Assembly (NCBI GenBank): GCA_035493675.1
Contig: DATJIA010000335.1
Coordinates: 1 to 64,000, forward strand
Direction: 5' to 3'
DNA: 64,000 bases
From: JAIOQA01 sp035493675
GTDB taxonomy: Bacteria > Myxococcota_A > Polyangia > Haliangiales > Haliangiaceae
Shown piece by piece: positions 12,894 to 21,414 of this stretch. Below the pieces are notes generated by a model that did no database searches, was not told the DNA's origin, and saw nothing but the letters and a program-made list of their open reading frames with translations. Position 1 is the first letter of the stretch, and the number at the start of each line of letters is the position of its first letter. Both the position numbers and the translations under genes were made by a program.

Positions 12894-14848
12894 GTGAGCA
12901 GCCGAAGCCTGCCGCGCCGTCTCGTCCGGCGCCCATGATGCGCGGCCCGATGATGGCGGGCATGGCGCCGCCGCAGAAGGCGAAGACCTTCGGCGCGTCG
13001 GCGAAGCGGCTCTTGCGCCGGCTCGCGCCCGAGCGCGCGCTGATCGCGATCGTGCTCGTGCTCGCGGTCGCGGGCGTCACGCTGACCGTGAGCGGGCCGA
13101 AGGTGCTCGGCCGCGGCACCGACATCATCTTCCGCGGATATTTCGGCGCGAAGCTGCCCGCGAACGAGACGCGCGCGCAGGTCGTCGCCGACATGCGCGC
13201 GCACGGCAACGAGCGCACCGCGGAGCTGATCGATCGCATGGAGGTCGAGCCGGGCCACGGCATCGACTTCGACGCGCTCGGCGACGTGCTCGAGCTCGTC
13301 CTCTTCCTCTACATCGGCGCGTCGCTCTTCATGTGGCTGCAGGGCCACCTGCTCAACCACGTCGTGCAGCGGACGGTGCGGCGCCTGCGCACCGACGTCG
13401 AGCAGAAGCTCATGCGCGTCCCGCTCGCGTACTTCGACGGCCAGCCGCACGGCGAGATCCTGTCGCGCGTCACCAACGACATCGACAACGTCGCGATGGG
13501 GCTGCAGCAGGCGCTGTCGCAGATCCTGAACGCGCTGCTCACCGTGCTCGGCGTCTTGATCATGATGGTCTGGATCTCGCCGCTGCTCGCGCTGATCGCG
13601 CTGGTCACGGTGCCGCTGTCGGTCGTCGTGACCGCGAAGATCGGCAAGCGCGCGCAGAAGGGCTTCGTCGCGCAGTGGAAGCACGTCGGCGCGCTCAACG
13701 GTCAGATCGAAGAGGCCTTCACCGGCCACGCGCTCGTCAAGGTGTTCGGGCGGCGCGGGCAGATCGAGGATCGCTTCCGGAAGAAGAACGACGAGCTCTA
13801 CGACGCCGGCTTCAAGGCGCAGTTCATCTCCAGCATCATCATGCCGGCGATCCAGTTCATCGGGAACCTGACCTACGTCGCGATCGCGGTGGTCGGCGGG
13901 CTGCGGGTCGCGACCGGCGCGATGCTGCTCGGCAGCGTGCAGGCGTTCATCCAGTACTCGCGGCAGTTCACGCAGCAGCTGTCGCAGCTCGCGTCGGTCG
14001 CGAGCGTCTTGCAGTCGGGCGTGGCGTCGGCGGAGCGCGTGTTCGAGGTGCTCGACAGCCCCGATCAATCTCCGGACCGAGCTTCGGAGGCGCTGCCGCC
14101 GGTCGTCACCGGCGAGGTCCGCTTCGACGACGTCAGCTTCCGCTACAAGCCGGACGTGCCGCTGATCGATCATCTCTCGCTGGTCGCGAAGCCGGGGCAG
14201 ACGGTCGCGATCGTCGGGCCGACGGGCGCGGGCAAGACGACGCTCGTGAACCTCTTGATGCGCTTCTACGATCTCGACGGCGGCGCGATCCGCCTCGACG
14301 GCGCCGACATCGCGGCGATGCCGCGGCGCGAGCTGCGCGCGAAGATCGGCATGGTCTTGCAGGACACGTGGCTGTTCGGCGGGACGATCCGCGACAACAT
14401 CCGCTACGGCAACTCGTCCGCGTCGGAGGACGAGCTGCTCGAGGCGTCGCGCGCGACGTACGTCGATCGGTTCGTGCGCGCGCTGCCGAAGGGCTACGAC
14501 ACCGTGATCGACGAGGAGTCGTCGAACCTGTCGGTCGGCGAGAAGCAGCTGATCACGATCGCGCGCGCGTTCCTCGCCGATCCCGCGATCCTGATCCTCG
14601 ACGAGGCGACGTCGTCGGTCGACACCCGCACCGAGGTGCTCGTGCAGCACGCGATGGCGACCTTGCGCGCGCGGCGCACGAGCTTCGTGATCGCGCACCG
14701 GCTGTCGACGATCCGCGACGCGGATCTGATCTTGGTCATGGAGCACGGGCGCATCGTCGAGCAAGGCACGCACGAGGAGCTGCTCGCGCGCGGGGGTGCT
14801 TATCACGCGCTCTATCACGCGCAGTTCGCCGCGCCGGTGGCCGCCTAG
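12890..14848 (+). CDS. ABC exporter half-transporter with catalytic ATP site (subunit B)
   Basis: 652 residues. The GTG at 12890 overlaps the stop of subunit A (GTGA) and has a perfect AGGAGG seven bases upstream. An N-terminal Pro/Met-rich extension of about 30 residues precedes six transmembrane segments, with a large first extracytoplasmic loop (about 80-135). Walker A is GPTGAGKTT (from G443), Walker B is ILILDE (catalytic Glu572), and the switch is His603 (IAHRLSTI). The signature is LSVGE (547-551), which deviates from LSGGQ. The subunit thus supplies the working catalytic Glu and His while its own signature lines the degenerate site, exactly complementary to subunit A. The TM288/BmrD-type pairing is inferred from these motifs. 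Confidence 0.94.
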   Translation: MSEQPKPAAPSRPAPMMRGPMMAGMAPPQKAKTFGASAKRLLRRLAPERALIAIVLVLAVAGVTLTVSGPKVLGRGTDIIFRGYFGAKLPANETRAQVVADMRAHGNERTAELIDRMEVEPGHGIDFDALGDVLELVLFLYIGASLFMWLQGHLLNHVVQRTVRRLRTDVEQKLMRVPLAYFDGQPHGEILSRVTNDIDNVAMGLQQALSQILNALLTVLGVLIMMVWISPLLALIALVTVPLSVVVTAKIGKRAQKGFVAQWKHVGALNGQIEEAFTGHALVKVFGRRGQIEDRFRKKNDELYDAGFKAQFISSIIMPAIQFIGNLTYVAIAVVGGLRVATGAMLLGSVQAFIQYSRQFTQQLSQLASVASVLQSGVASAERVFEVLDSPDQSPDRASEALPPVVTGEVRFDDVSFRYKPDVPLIDHLSLVAKPGQTVAIVGPTGAGKTTLVNLLMRFYDLDGGAIRLDGADIAAMPRRELRAKIGMVLQDTWLFGGTIRDNIRYGNSSASEDELLEASRATYVDRFVRALPKGYDTVIDEESSNLSVGEKQLITIARAFLADPAILILDEATSSVDTRTEVLVQHAMATLRARRTSFVIAHRLSTIRDADLILVMEHGRIVEQGTHEELLARGGAYHALYHAQFAAPVAA

Positions 14849-14900
14849 TCCTTCGACTGCGGGCTCGCTGGCGCTCGCCCTTCGCTCAGGACGAACGGGA
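14849..14900. repeat. REP-like imperfect palindrome between convergent genes
   Basis: It begins right after the exporter stop and ends right before the stop of the convergent sigma-factor gene. Blocks TCCTTCGAC, GGGC, TCGCTGGCGCTC, GCCC and CTCAGGACGAACGGG occur in order. TCCT pairs with AGGA, and GGGC with GCCC. The CCTTCGAC...CTCAGGACGAACGG signature resembles REP-type repeats seen in many high-GC genomes. The position suggests a role as a bidirectional 3' end. A short relative lies inside the kinase gene near 17862. Confidence 0.65.
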
Positions 14901-15620
14901 TCAGACGGTGCGGAGCAGCGAGGTCAGCGAGACGTCGAGGGCGGGGGCGTCGGCGAGCATCGCGTCGATCGTCGAGGGGCCGAGGCGGAGGTCGCGGAGG
15001 TGGCGGCGGGTCGCGGCGAAGATGTCCTCGCGCGCGCGGTCGAGCCAGCGCGAGATCGTCGACGCGTGGACGTGGTAGAGCGCGGCGAGATCCTCGAGGC
15101 CGGCGCCGTCGCCGTAGTAGAGGCGCAGGATCGCGCGGATGCGCGAGGGCTGCGCGGCGATCGCGGCGCGCAGCGCGGCGCGGAGGTGCTCGTGATCGTC
15201 GGCGCGCGCGTGCGCGGCGGCGGGCGAGGTCGCGCTGTCGGCGAGCTGCGCGAGGCCGTCCTCGAGCGGGATCTCGCGGCTGTTGTCGCGCTTCGCGGTC
15301 ATCGCCGTGCGCAGCGCGGCGACCCGCACGAAGCCGCCGAGCGGCCCGCGGCCGGCGTAGGTCGCGAGGCGCGGCGTGCGATCGTCGGGCGTGCCCATCA
15401 AGAGGCGCACGCGCACTTGCTGCATGATGTCGTCGGTGAACGCCGGGCTCGGATCGATCGCGCGCAGCGCGGGCAGGCACGCTTCGGTCAACAAGCGATC
15501 GAGCGACGCGAGCGCTTTCTCGTCGGAGGCCAAGCACGCGCGCGCGAGCTCGAGATCCGACTGACAGCTCGGATCCTCGGCGCGGATCGCGCGGGCGCCT
15601 GTCTCCTCCGTCAGCGGCAC
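14901..15620 (-). CDS. sigma-70 family RNA polymerase sigma factor (Myxococcales type)
   Basis: 239 residues from a GTG start. Region 2 is around residues 60-110 (FTDDIMQQVRVRLLMG, then GPLGGFVRVAALRTAM). Region 4 is around 155-205: IRAILRLYYGDGAGLEDLAALYHVHASTISRWLDRARE is a clear helix-turn-helix for -35 recognition. The layout fits the small Myxococcales-specific sigma families (for example TIGR03001) and not a classic RpoE. It starts 23 bp after the TolB-like gene and is the last gene of a three-gene unit. A divergent kinase with an anti-sigma-like zinc finger starts at 17183, which suggests a regulatory pair. No Shine-Dalgarno sequence is obvious before the GTG. Confidence 0.88.
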   Translation of the reverse strand: MPLTEETGARAIRAEDPSCQSDLELARACLASDEKALASLDRLLTEACLPALRAIDPSPAFTDDIMQQVRVRLLMGTPDDRTPRLATYAGRGPLGGFVRVAALRTAMTAKRDNSREIPLEDGLAQLADSATSPAAAHARADDHEHLRAALRAAIAAQPSRIRAILRLYYGDGAGLEDLAALYHVHASTISRWLDRAREDIFAATRRHLRDLRLGPSTIDAMLADAPALDVSLTSLLRTV

Positions 15621-15643
15621 CCGGTGATGGTGCCGCGGCGCGC

Positions 15644-16660
15644 TTACTTCGGCAACACCGGCGTGAGCTTCCAGAGGTCCTGGTTCCCGGCCTCGGTCGA
15701 CATGAAGTAGATCGTGCCGTCGGCGGACCAATCGGGCCAGGTCGAGATCTTCGCGCCATCGGTGAGCTGCGTGGTCGCGGTGCCGTCGGGGCGCACGATG
15801 AACAGGTTGCGCACGTCGGACGTCGCGTCGGGGAACCGCTGCCAGCCGCCGTTGCACCCGGCGACGATCCACGCGCCGTCGGGGGACCACGACGGCGACT
15901 CGCAGTCCATCTCGCCGTCGGTGACCTGGGTCTCGTCGCCGCCGTCGGCGTTCGCGACGAAGATGCGCCACGTGTCGCCGACCTGGCGCTGGAAGACGAT
16001 GCGCTGGCCGTCGGACGACAGCTTCGGATAGCTGCCTTGCGTGACGCTCGTCATCTCGGTGCCGTCGGGGTGGACGGTCGAGATCATCCATTGCCCGCTC
16101 TGCTTGGCGTGGAACGCGAGCAGCTTGCCGTCGCGCGAGGCCGACAAGCCGCCGACCTCGGGCGCGGCGTCGGCGCGCACGACCACGGTGGTCGCGGCGT
16201 TGGCGGCGAGGCGCGTCGCGCGCACGATCTGGTAGTCGCCCATCGCGTTCGACACGTAGGCGAAGCCCTTGTCGCCGAGCCACGTCGCGTCGTACGCGAA
16301 CGCGCGGCGCGACGAGTAGGTCGCGAGGCCGCGGCCGTCGGGGCGGATCGCGCTGATCGTCTCCTCGGCGAGCGTGCCGGTGTCCTGGCCGTCGGTGATC
16401 TGATTCGACCACGCGGTGAACAGGATCTGCTTGCCGTCGGGCGACGCGACCGGGCGGTTCTCGTTCGTGGTCGTCGTGGTGAGCTGCGTGAGCGCGCGCG
16501 CGGCGCCGGTCGCGGCGAGATCCGGCGACGGCGGCGGCGTGTCGGCTTGCGGCGCGGCCTCCTGCGCTTGGCCGCCGGCGTTCGCGGGCGCGCCGCCGTT
16601 CCACGCGTAGTTGCCGGGGACGCAGCTCGCGAGCGCTGCGGCGAAGAAGAAGGCGCGCAT
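15644..16660 (-). CDS. TolB-like beta-propeller lipoprotein
   Basis: 338 residues. The start MRAFFFAAALASC gives a short lipoprotein signal (Cys13), followed by an Ala/Pro/Gln-rich linker to about residue 52. The remainder is a WD40-like/TolB propeller: repeated blades of the type 'N-x-x-P-x-x-S-P-D-G-K-x-I-x-F' (69-82), 'LSASRDGKLLAFHAK', 'LSSDGQRIVFQRQ', 'PSWSPDGAWIVAGC' and 'PDWSADGTIYFMS'. It is probably exported and membrane-anchored, with a binding or scaffolding role. The ATG overlaps the stop of the upstream Cys-rich lipoprotein (ATGA), so the two are translationally coupled. Confidence 0.88.
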   Translation of the reverse strand: MRAFFFAAALASCVPGNYAWNGGAPANAGGQAQEAAPQADTPPPSPDLAATGAARALTQLTTTTTNENRPVASPDGKQILFTAWSNQITDGQDTGTLAEETISAIRPDGRGLATYSSRRAFAYDATWLGDKGFAYVSNAMGDYQIVRATRLAANAATTVVVRADAAPEVGGLSASRDGKLLAFHAKQSGQWMISTVHPDGTEMTSVTQGSYPKLSSDGQRIVFQRQVGDTWRIFVANADGGDETQVTDGEMDCESPSWSPDGAWIVAGCNGGWQRFPDATSDVRNLFIVRPDGTATTQLTDGAKISTWPDWSADGTIYFMSTEAGNQDLWKLTPVLPK

Positions 16661-17094
16661 CACTCCTTCTCCTGCTGGCAGATCTTCTGCGGCGCGTTGC
16701 CGACGCCTTCGTGCGTGCACTCCCACGAGAACGGGCAGTCGCTGAAGCCGTCGCAGATCTTCGTGCAGTAGCCGATGTCGCCGGAGCCGACGTAGCAGGT
16801 GTTCGACGCGCAGTCGGAGTTCTCGCGGCAGGTCGCGCCGAAGTCGGCGCCGCCGTGCGACGGCTTCTTGTTCGCCTTGTGCTTGGGCGCGTCGTCGTCG
16901 TCGTCGTCGTCTCGATCTTCGTAGTTGCCGTCCTTGTCGACGGGGTGGCCGTTGACCGTATGGGTTTCGGACGTAGCGACCGTCTTGCTCTCGTGAGACT
17001 GCGTATTCGACTTGCCCATGAACGGCAGGTTCGGAAGGACGCAAGCGGCGAACGTGGTGGCGGCGATGGCGGCGATGAGCGCGAACCTCTGCAT
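16660..17094 (-). CDS. Cys-rich lipoprotein
   Basis: 144 residues. The signal MQRFALIAAIAATTFAAC ends in a lipobox (Cys18). A His/Asp/Lys-rich linker with an Asp run (about 62-68) leads to a C-terminal domain with eight cysteines: C-x5-C-x4-C-x9-C-x3-C-x5-C-x5-C, then a late Cys. The spacing resembles the small EB/EGF-like or myxobacterial Cys-rich modules, probably disulphide-bonded outside the cytosol. It is the first gene of the unit that continues with the TolB-like protein and the sigma factor, and is divergent from the kinase at 17183 across an 88-bp promoter gap. Confidence 0.8.
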   Translation of the reverse strand: MQRFALIAAIAATTFAACVLPNLPFMGKSNTQSHESKTVATSETHTVNGHPVDKDGNYEDRDDDDDDDAPKHKANKKPSHGGADFGATCRENSDCASNTCYVGSGDIGYCTKICDGFSDCPFSWECTHEGVGNAPQKICQQEKE

Positions 17095-17182
17095 GACTCT
17101 GTTTCCTCTCGGGTGGTGCCCCCTGACGCGAGACCCGCTGGCGGTTTGCACGAAAAACGATAGATTCGCGGAAGAGTCGGGA

Positions 17183-20100
17183 ATGACGGCGTGTCTGGAC
17201 GAGGAGACCGTGCTCCTGGCGGCGATGGGGGCGCTTCCGGTGGATGGCCAGGCGGTCGTCGACGGGCACATCGACGAGTGCGCGACGTGCCGGCGCCTGC
17301 TGCTCCTGTGCGCGCGCGCGGGCGTCGGCGGGCGCGGGTCGATCGCGGAGACGATCGAGGAGCCGTACGTCGCGCGCGAGCGTCGCGAGCTGGCGCGGGG
17401 CGCGAGCGTGGATCGGTATCTCGTCTTGTCGAAGCTCGGCGCCGGCGCGATGGGCGTCGTGTACGCGGCGCACGATCCGGATCTCGATCGCAAGATCGCG
17501 CTCAAGGTGCTGCGATCCGCGGAGGACGCGCGGTGGTTGCGCGAAGGCCGCGCGGTCGCGCGCTTGTCGCACGCGAACGTGATCGCGGTGCACGACGTCG
17601 GCGTCGCGGACGGGCGCGCGTTCATCGTGATGGAGCTGGTCGATGGGGAGTCCGTCGATGCGTGGTTGGCTTCGGCGCGCGCGTGGAGAGAGGTGCTGCG
17701 CGTGTTCGTCGCGGCGGGGCGAGGCTTGGCGGCGGCGCACGCGGCGGGGATCGTGCACCGCGACTTCAAGCCGGCGAACGTGCTGATCGGAAGCGACGGG
17801 CGCGTGAAGGTCGGGGATTTCGGGTTGGCGACCGAGGAGCCGGGCAAGGGCACGGGCATGGCCCTTCGACGGGCTCAGGAGGGCACGGGGTTGGCGGGGA
17901 CGCCGGCGTACATGGCGCCGGAGCAGCTCGACGGTGAGCCGGCGACCGCGGCGAGCGATCAGTTCTCGTTCGCGGTCGCGCTGTACGAGGGCATCTATGG
18001 ATCGCGGCCGTTCGCGGGGGCGAACGTCGCCGAGATCCGCGCGGCGATCGCGCGCGGCGTCGCGGCGCCGGCGAAGGACGACGTGCCGGCGCGCGTGCGC
18101 GCGGCGCTCGATCGCGCGTTGGCCGCGGAGCCGGCGCGGCGGTTCGGATCGATCGACGAGCTGCTCGCCGCGATCGATCCGCCGGCGCGATCGCGGCGCG
18201 CGTGGATCGCGGCGCCGATCGTCGTGATGATGGGCGTCGCCGCGTTCGTGATGCTGCGGGGCGGAGGCGTGGCCGCGTGCAAGGTCTCGAGCGTCGGCGG
18301 CGCGTGGGACGCGCCGCGGCGCGCGGCGGTCGAGCGCGCGTTCGGCGCGGTGTCGCGGCCGTACGCGCACGACGCGCTGGTCGCGACCGAGCGCGCGCTC
18401 GACGCCTATTCGTCGACGTGGGCCGCCGCGGATCTCGCGAGCTGCGAGGCGAACGACGCGCCGGCGATCCGCGAGCAGAAGGCGGTGTGCCTCGACGAGC
18501 TGCGCCGCGAGCTCGACGGCTTCACGGGCTTGCTCGCCGCCGCCGACGAGGACCTCGTGCGGCGCGCGCCGCAGGCGGCCGCGAAGCTGACGCCGCCGTC
18601 GGCGTGCGCGGAGGCGATCGCGCGCGGGCGTCGGCAGCCGCAGGATCTGTCGATCCGCCTGCGCGTCGACGCCGCGGAGTCGCGGCTCGCGGGCGCGCGC
18701 GCGCTCCACATCGCGGGGCGCTATCGCGACGCGGTGAACGAAGCGCGCGCGGTGCTCGCCCAGGCGAAGACGCTCGGCTATCACCCGCTCGAAGCGGACG
18801 CGGGTCTCTTGCTCGGGCGCGCGCTGACGCAGCTCGGCTCCACCGACGAAGCCGAGCGCGCGCTCGCCGACGCGGCGCGCGCAGCGGAGGCGTCGCGCGA
18901 CGACGTCGTCGCCGCCGACGCGCGGATCGAACGCGTCGGCGCGCTCGGCGTCGCCGGGCACGACGCGGCGCGCGGGCTCGAGCTGGTGCCCGACGCACAG
19001 GCCGCGCTCGATCGCCTCGGCGGCGACGGCATACGCCTCGCGCGCTTGCTCGACTACCGCGGCTCGCTCGCCAACCTCGCCGGTCACTACGAGGAGGCGG
19101 TCGCGCTGCACACGCAGGCGCTCGCGTTGCGCCGCGCGCTGCTCGCGCCCGACGACGATGCGATCTCGACGTCGCTGATGGATCTCGGCAGCTCGCTCGA
19201 TCTCGCGGGCCGCCAGCGCGAGGCGCGCGCGATCTTCGACGACGCGCTGGCGCGGCGCGAGCGCTTGCTCGGGCGGAGTCATCCGGCGGTCGCCGACATC
19301 CTCACCGATCGTGGCGTCGTGTTCGCCGAGGCCGGCGACTTCGAGCACTCCGAAGCCGACTGGCGGCGCGCGCTCGCGATCCGCGAGGCGACGCTACCGC
19401 CCGATCACCCCGCGATCGGCGCGCTCTACATGAACCTCGCCGCCGACGCGCGCGATCAGCGCCGCTACGACGAGGCGATCGAGCTGTTCACGCGCGCGAT
19501 CGCGATCGCGGAGCAGCACAGCCTGCGCGCCGACGCCGCGATCCGGCGCGGCGAGATCGCGCGCACGTACTTCGAGCAAGGTCGCTGCGACGACGCGGCG
19601 AACGCGCTCGCGCCCGCGCTCGACGCGCTCGCGGCGGAGCTCGGCGACACCCACCCGGACGTCGCGAACCTGCTCGGCATGTCCGCGCAGATCGACACCT
19701 GCCGCAAGCGGTTCGACGCGGCGATCGCGACGCTCGCGAAGGTGCGTGCGATCGACGAGCAGGCGCTGGGGCGCGAGCATCCGCGCGTCGCCAGCGACTG
19801 GGAGATGACCGGCGAGGTCTACACGCACGAGGACCAGGACGAGCAGGCGATCGTCGCGTACCGCGAGGCGCTGCGGATCAAGGAGAAGGCGCTCGGACCC
19901 GATCACCTCGATCTCGCGGCGACGCTCGACAACCTCGGCGATTCGCTCGCGCACCTGCGTCGCTGCGGCGAGGCGCTGCCGCTGTTCCAGCGCGCGCTCG
20001 CGATCGAGGAGAAGAGCTACGGCGTGACCTCCGCGCACCTCGCGTTCCCGCTGCGCGGCGTCGGCAACTGCCTCGCCGAGATCGGGCACGCCGACCTGGG

Positions 20101-20230
20101 GCGCGCCGCGTACGAGCGCGCGATCGCGCTCGACGGCTTCGACGAGCTCGGCGAGCTCGCGAAGGTGATGCGCGACGAGCTCAGTGACTTGCGACGGCCG
20201 CGGCGCGCGAAGGCTCCGGCAGGACCGTGA
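17183..20230 (+). CDS. Ser/Thr protein kinase with N-terminal zinc finger and TPR repeats
   Basis: 1015 residues. The N-terminus carries an anti-sigma-type zinc finger (C4, then H29-x3-C33-x2-C36-R). The kinase domain spans about 78-345: GAGAMG (86-91), Lys108, HRDFKPAN (192-199), DFG (212-214) and APE (245-247). One transmembrane segment lies near 349-366. The rest, presumably periplasmic, is tetratricopeptide repeats of the 42-residue kinesin-light-chain type. The activation segment holds an 11-codon insert (226-236), flanked in the DNA by a direct repeat, that looks like a REP-type insertion. The gene is divergent from the sigma-factor unit. Its last 50 bp overlap the convergent lipoprotein gene. 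A paralogue lacking its N-terminal part in this window lies at the right edge. Confidence 0.93.
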   Translation: MTACLDEETVLLAAMGALPVDGQAVVDGHIDECATCRRLLLLCARAGVGGRGSIAETIEEPYVARERRELARGASVDRYLVLSKLGAGAMGVVYAAHDPDLDRKIALKVLRSAEDARWLREGRAVARLSHANVIAVHDVGVADGRAFIVMELVDGESVDAWLASARAWREVLRVFVAAGRGLAAAHAAGIVHRDFKPANVLIGSDGRVKVGDFGLATEEPGKGTGMALRRAQEGTGLAGTPAYMAPEQLDGEPATAASDQFSFAVALYEGIYGSRPFAGANVAEIRAAIARGVAAPAKDDVPARVRAALDRALAAEPARRFGSIDELLAAIDPPARSRRAWIAAPIVVMMGVAAFVMLRGGGVAACKVSSVGGAWDAPRRAAVERAFGAVSRPYAHDALVATERALDAYSSTWAAADLASCEANDAPAIREQKAVCLDELRRELDGFTGLLAAADEDLVRRAPQAAAKLTPPSACAEAIARGRRQPQDLSIRLRVDAAESRLAGARALHIAGRYRDAVNEARAVLAQAKTLGYHPLEADAGLLLGRALTQLGSTDEAERALADAARAAEASRDDVVAADARIERVGALGVAGHDAARGLELVPDAQAALDRLGGDGIRLARLLDYRGSLANLAGHYEEAVALHTQALALRRALLAPDDDAISTSLMDLGSSLDLAGRQREARAIFDDALARRERLLGRSHPAVADILTDRGVVFAEAGDFEHSEADWRRALAIREATLPPDHPAIGALYMNLAADARDQRRYDEAIELFTRAIAIAEQHSLRADAAIRRGEIARTYFEQGRCDDAANALAPALDALAAELGDTHPDVANLLGMSAQIDTCRKRFDAAIATLAKVRAIDEQALGREHPRVASDWEMTGEVYTHEDQDEQAIVAYREALRIKEKALGPDHLDLAATLDNLGDSLAHLRRCGEALPLFQRALAIEEKSYGVTSAHLAFPLRGVGNCLAEIGHADLGRAAYERAIALDGFDELGELAKVMRDELSDLRRPRRAKAPAGP
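17847..17889. repeat. 33-bp in-frame insertion with 10-bp direct repeats inside the kinase gene
   Basis: AGGGCACGGG occurs at 17847-17856 and again at 17880-17889, a 33-bp period equal to 11 codons. Between the copies lies CCCTTCGAC followed by GGGCTCAGGA, which matches the two ends of the REP-like element at 14849-14900 with its centre missing. Removing one period restores a normal activation loop (GKGTGLAGTPAYMAPE). It may therefore be a small mobile palindrome with a target duplication. Confidence 0.7.
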
Positions 20231-20702
20231 CCTCGAGCTCGCGATCGCCGTCGTCGGAGCGGACGTGGATCGTGACCTTGCCGGGCTTGTGACCGACGAC
20301 CAGGAACGAGGTCGCCGGCACCATCGAGACGTCGGTGTTGTCGAGGCGCGCGTCGAGGCGCGCGAGGTGCGCGGGCACGACGTCGGCGATCGCCGGGTCG
20401 GCGCTGGCGGCGGTCGCGCCGCGACACGGACCGCCGTCCCACTTCTCGCACGCGAACGCGATCGCGACGCCGTTCGACATCTCGAGCGTGCGCTCCTTGG
20501 TGTCGAGCCAACCGACGCGGCCGGGCGGCGGCGTCGACATCGCGTAGAGCGTGGGGTTGCAGGCGGCGACCAGCAAGAGCGCCAAGAGCGCGCCGAGCAG
20601 CGGGGCAGCGCTCGCCGGGGTCCCTGCCGAGCGCGAGCGAGGCGGGGTGGCGCCGCGGGGTAGCACCCGCTGCGGCAGGCGCGCGAGATCGATCGACCTC
20701 AT
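20181..20702 (-). CDS. hypothetical lipoprotein with unusually long N-terminal region
   Basis: 173 residues. The hydrophobic core LLGALLALLLVAAC with lipobox Cys48 is preceded by about 34 polar residues (RLPQRVLPRGATPPRSRS...), far longer than a normal n-region. The DNA encoding that extension is palindrome-like and GC-rich and may be an inserted repeat. The mature part is a small beta-rich domain ending KVTIHVRSDDGDRELEVTV, resembling the Ig-like (Big-type) lipoprotein upstream. The ATG overlaps the stop of that neighbour (ATGA). The 3' end overlaps the convergent kinase gene by 50 bp. No function is assigned. Confidence 0.72.
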   Translation of the reverse strand: MRSIDLARLPQRVLPRGATPPRSRSAGTPASAAPLLGALLALLLVAACNPTLYAMSTPPPGRVGWLDTKERTLEMSNGVAIAFACEKWDGGPCRGATAASADPAIADVVPAHLARLDARLDNTDVSMVPATSFLVVGHKPGKVTIHVRSDDGDRELEVTVLPEPSRAAAVASH

Positions 20703-21361
20703 GGGACCACCTCCACGTCGACGTTCGCGTGCAAGCCGAGCCCCTCGAGCACGACGCGCGCCTTGCCCGGCGTGCGCGCGACCAGGCGCCGGCGATCGGG
20801 CGCGCCGTCGGTGAGCAGCGCGATCTGCGGGCACGCGGCGCCGGCGTCGCACTCGACGGTCCAGGAGATGTCGCCCGCGCCGGCGAGCCGCTGCGCGCCG
20901 CCGAAGATCGCCGGCGTGATCCAGCGCGACTCGCCGCTGACGAGCTGGAGCGGCGCGGTCAGCTCTTCCGGAGCGTCGGTGCGCGCGAGCGACGCCATCG
21001 CGGTGAGGCGCGTCGGCGTCGCGACCCAGACGTGCACGAAGTCGATCACGGTGCCGTCGTCGGCGCTGATCAAGATCGGCGCGACGCCGGGCGAGATGCC
21101 GCGCAGGATGCCGCCGTCGTCGCCGACGACGTCCGGCCGTCCGGACATCACGCGCACGTCGGGCGTCGCGCTGCCCGCGATCTCGATGTCGACGTCGGGG
21201 CGCAGGCGTGCGCCGACGGCGAGCGGCGCGCCGGGCGCGAGGCTCTTGCAGCTCTGCTCACCGGCGTGACACTCGCGGAACAAGGCCGCTTGTCGGAACG
21301 CGCCGGTCGAGCCGCACGCGGCGAGCGCGGCGGCCGCGCTCGCGAGGGTTGTGGTTCGCAT
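20699..21361 (-). CDS. hypothetical lipoprotein with Ig-like domains
   Basis: 220 residues. MRTTTLASAAAALAAC is a lipoprotein signal (Cys16). The mature part is beta-rich, with stretches such as GISPGVAPILISADDG and RTPGKARVVLEGLGLHANVDVEV that resemble bacterial Ig-like (Big) domains. Four or more cysteines may form disulphides. The stop overlaps the start of the following lipoprotein gene, so the pair is an operon. It is divergent from the phosphatase gene at 21415, with a 53-bp gap for both promoters. The function is unknown. Confidence 0.72.
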   Translation of the reverse strand: MRTTTLASAAAALAACGSTGAFRQAALFRECHAGEQSCKSLAPGAPLAVGARLRPDVDIEIAGSATPDVRVMSGRPDVVGDDGGILRGISPGVAPILISADDGTVIDFVHVWVATPTRLTAMASLARTDAPEELTAPLQLVSGESRWITPAIFGGAQRLAGAGDISWTVECDAGAACPQIALLTDGAPDRRRLVARTPGKARVVLEGLGLHANVDVEVVP

Positions 21362-21414
21362 TTGCGAGGGGAACGCGGGCGGCGCGCCGCGCTTACGCGC
21401 TACGCTGCGCGCGC

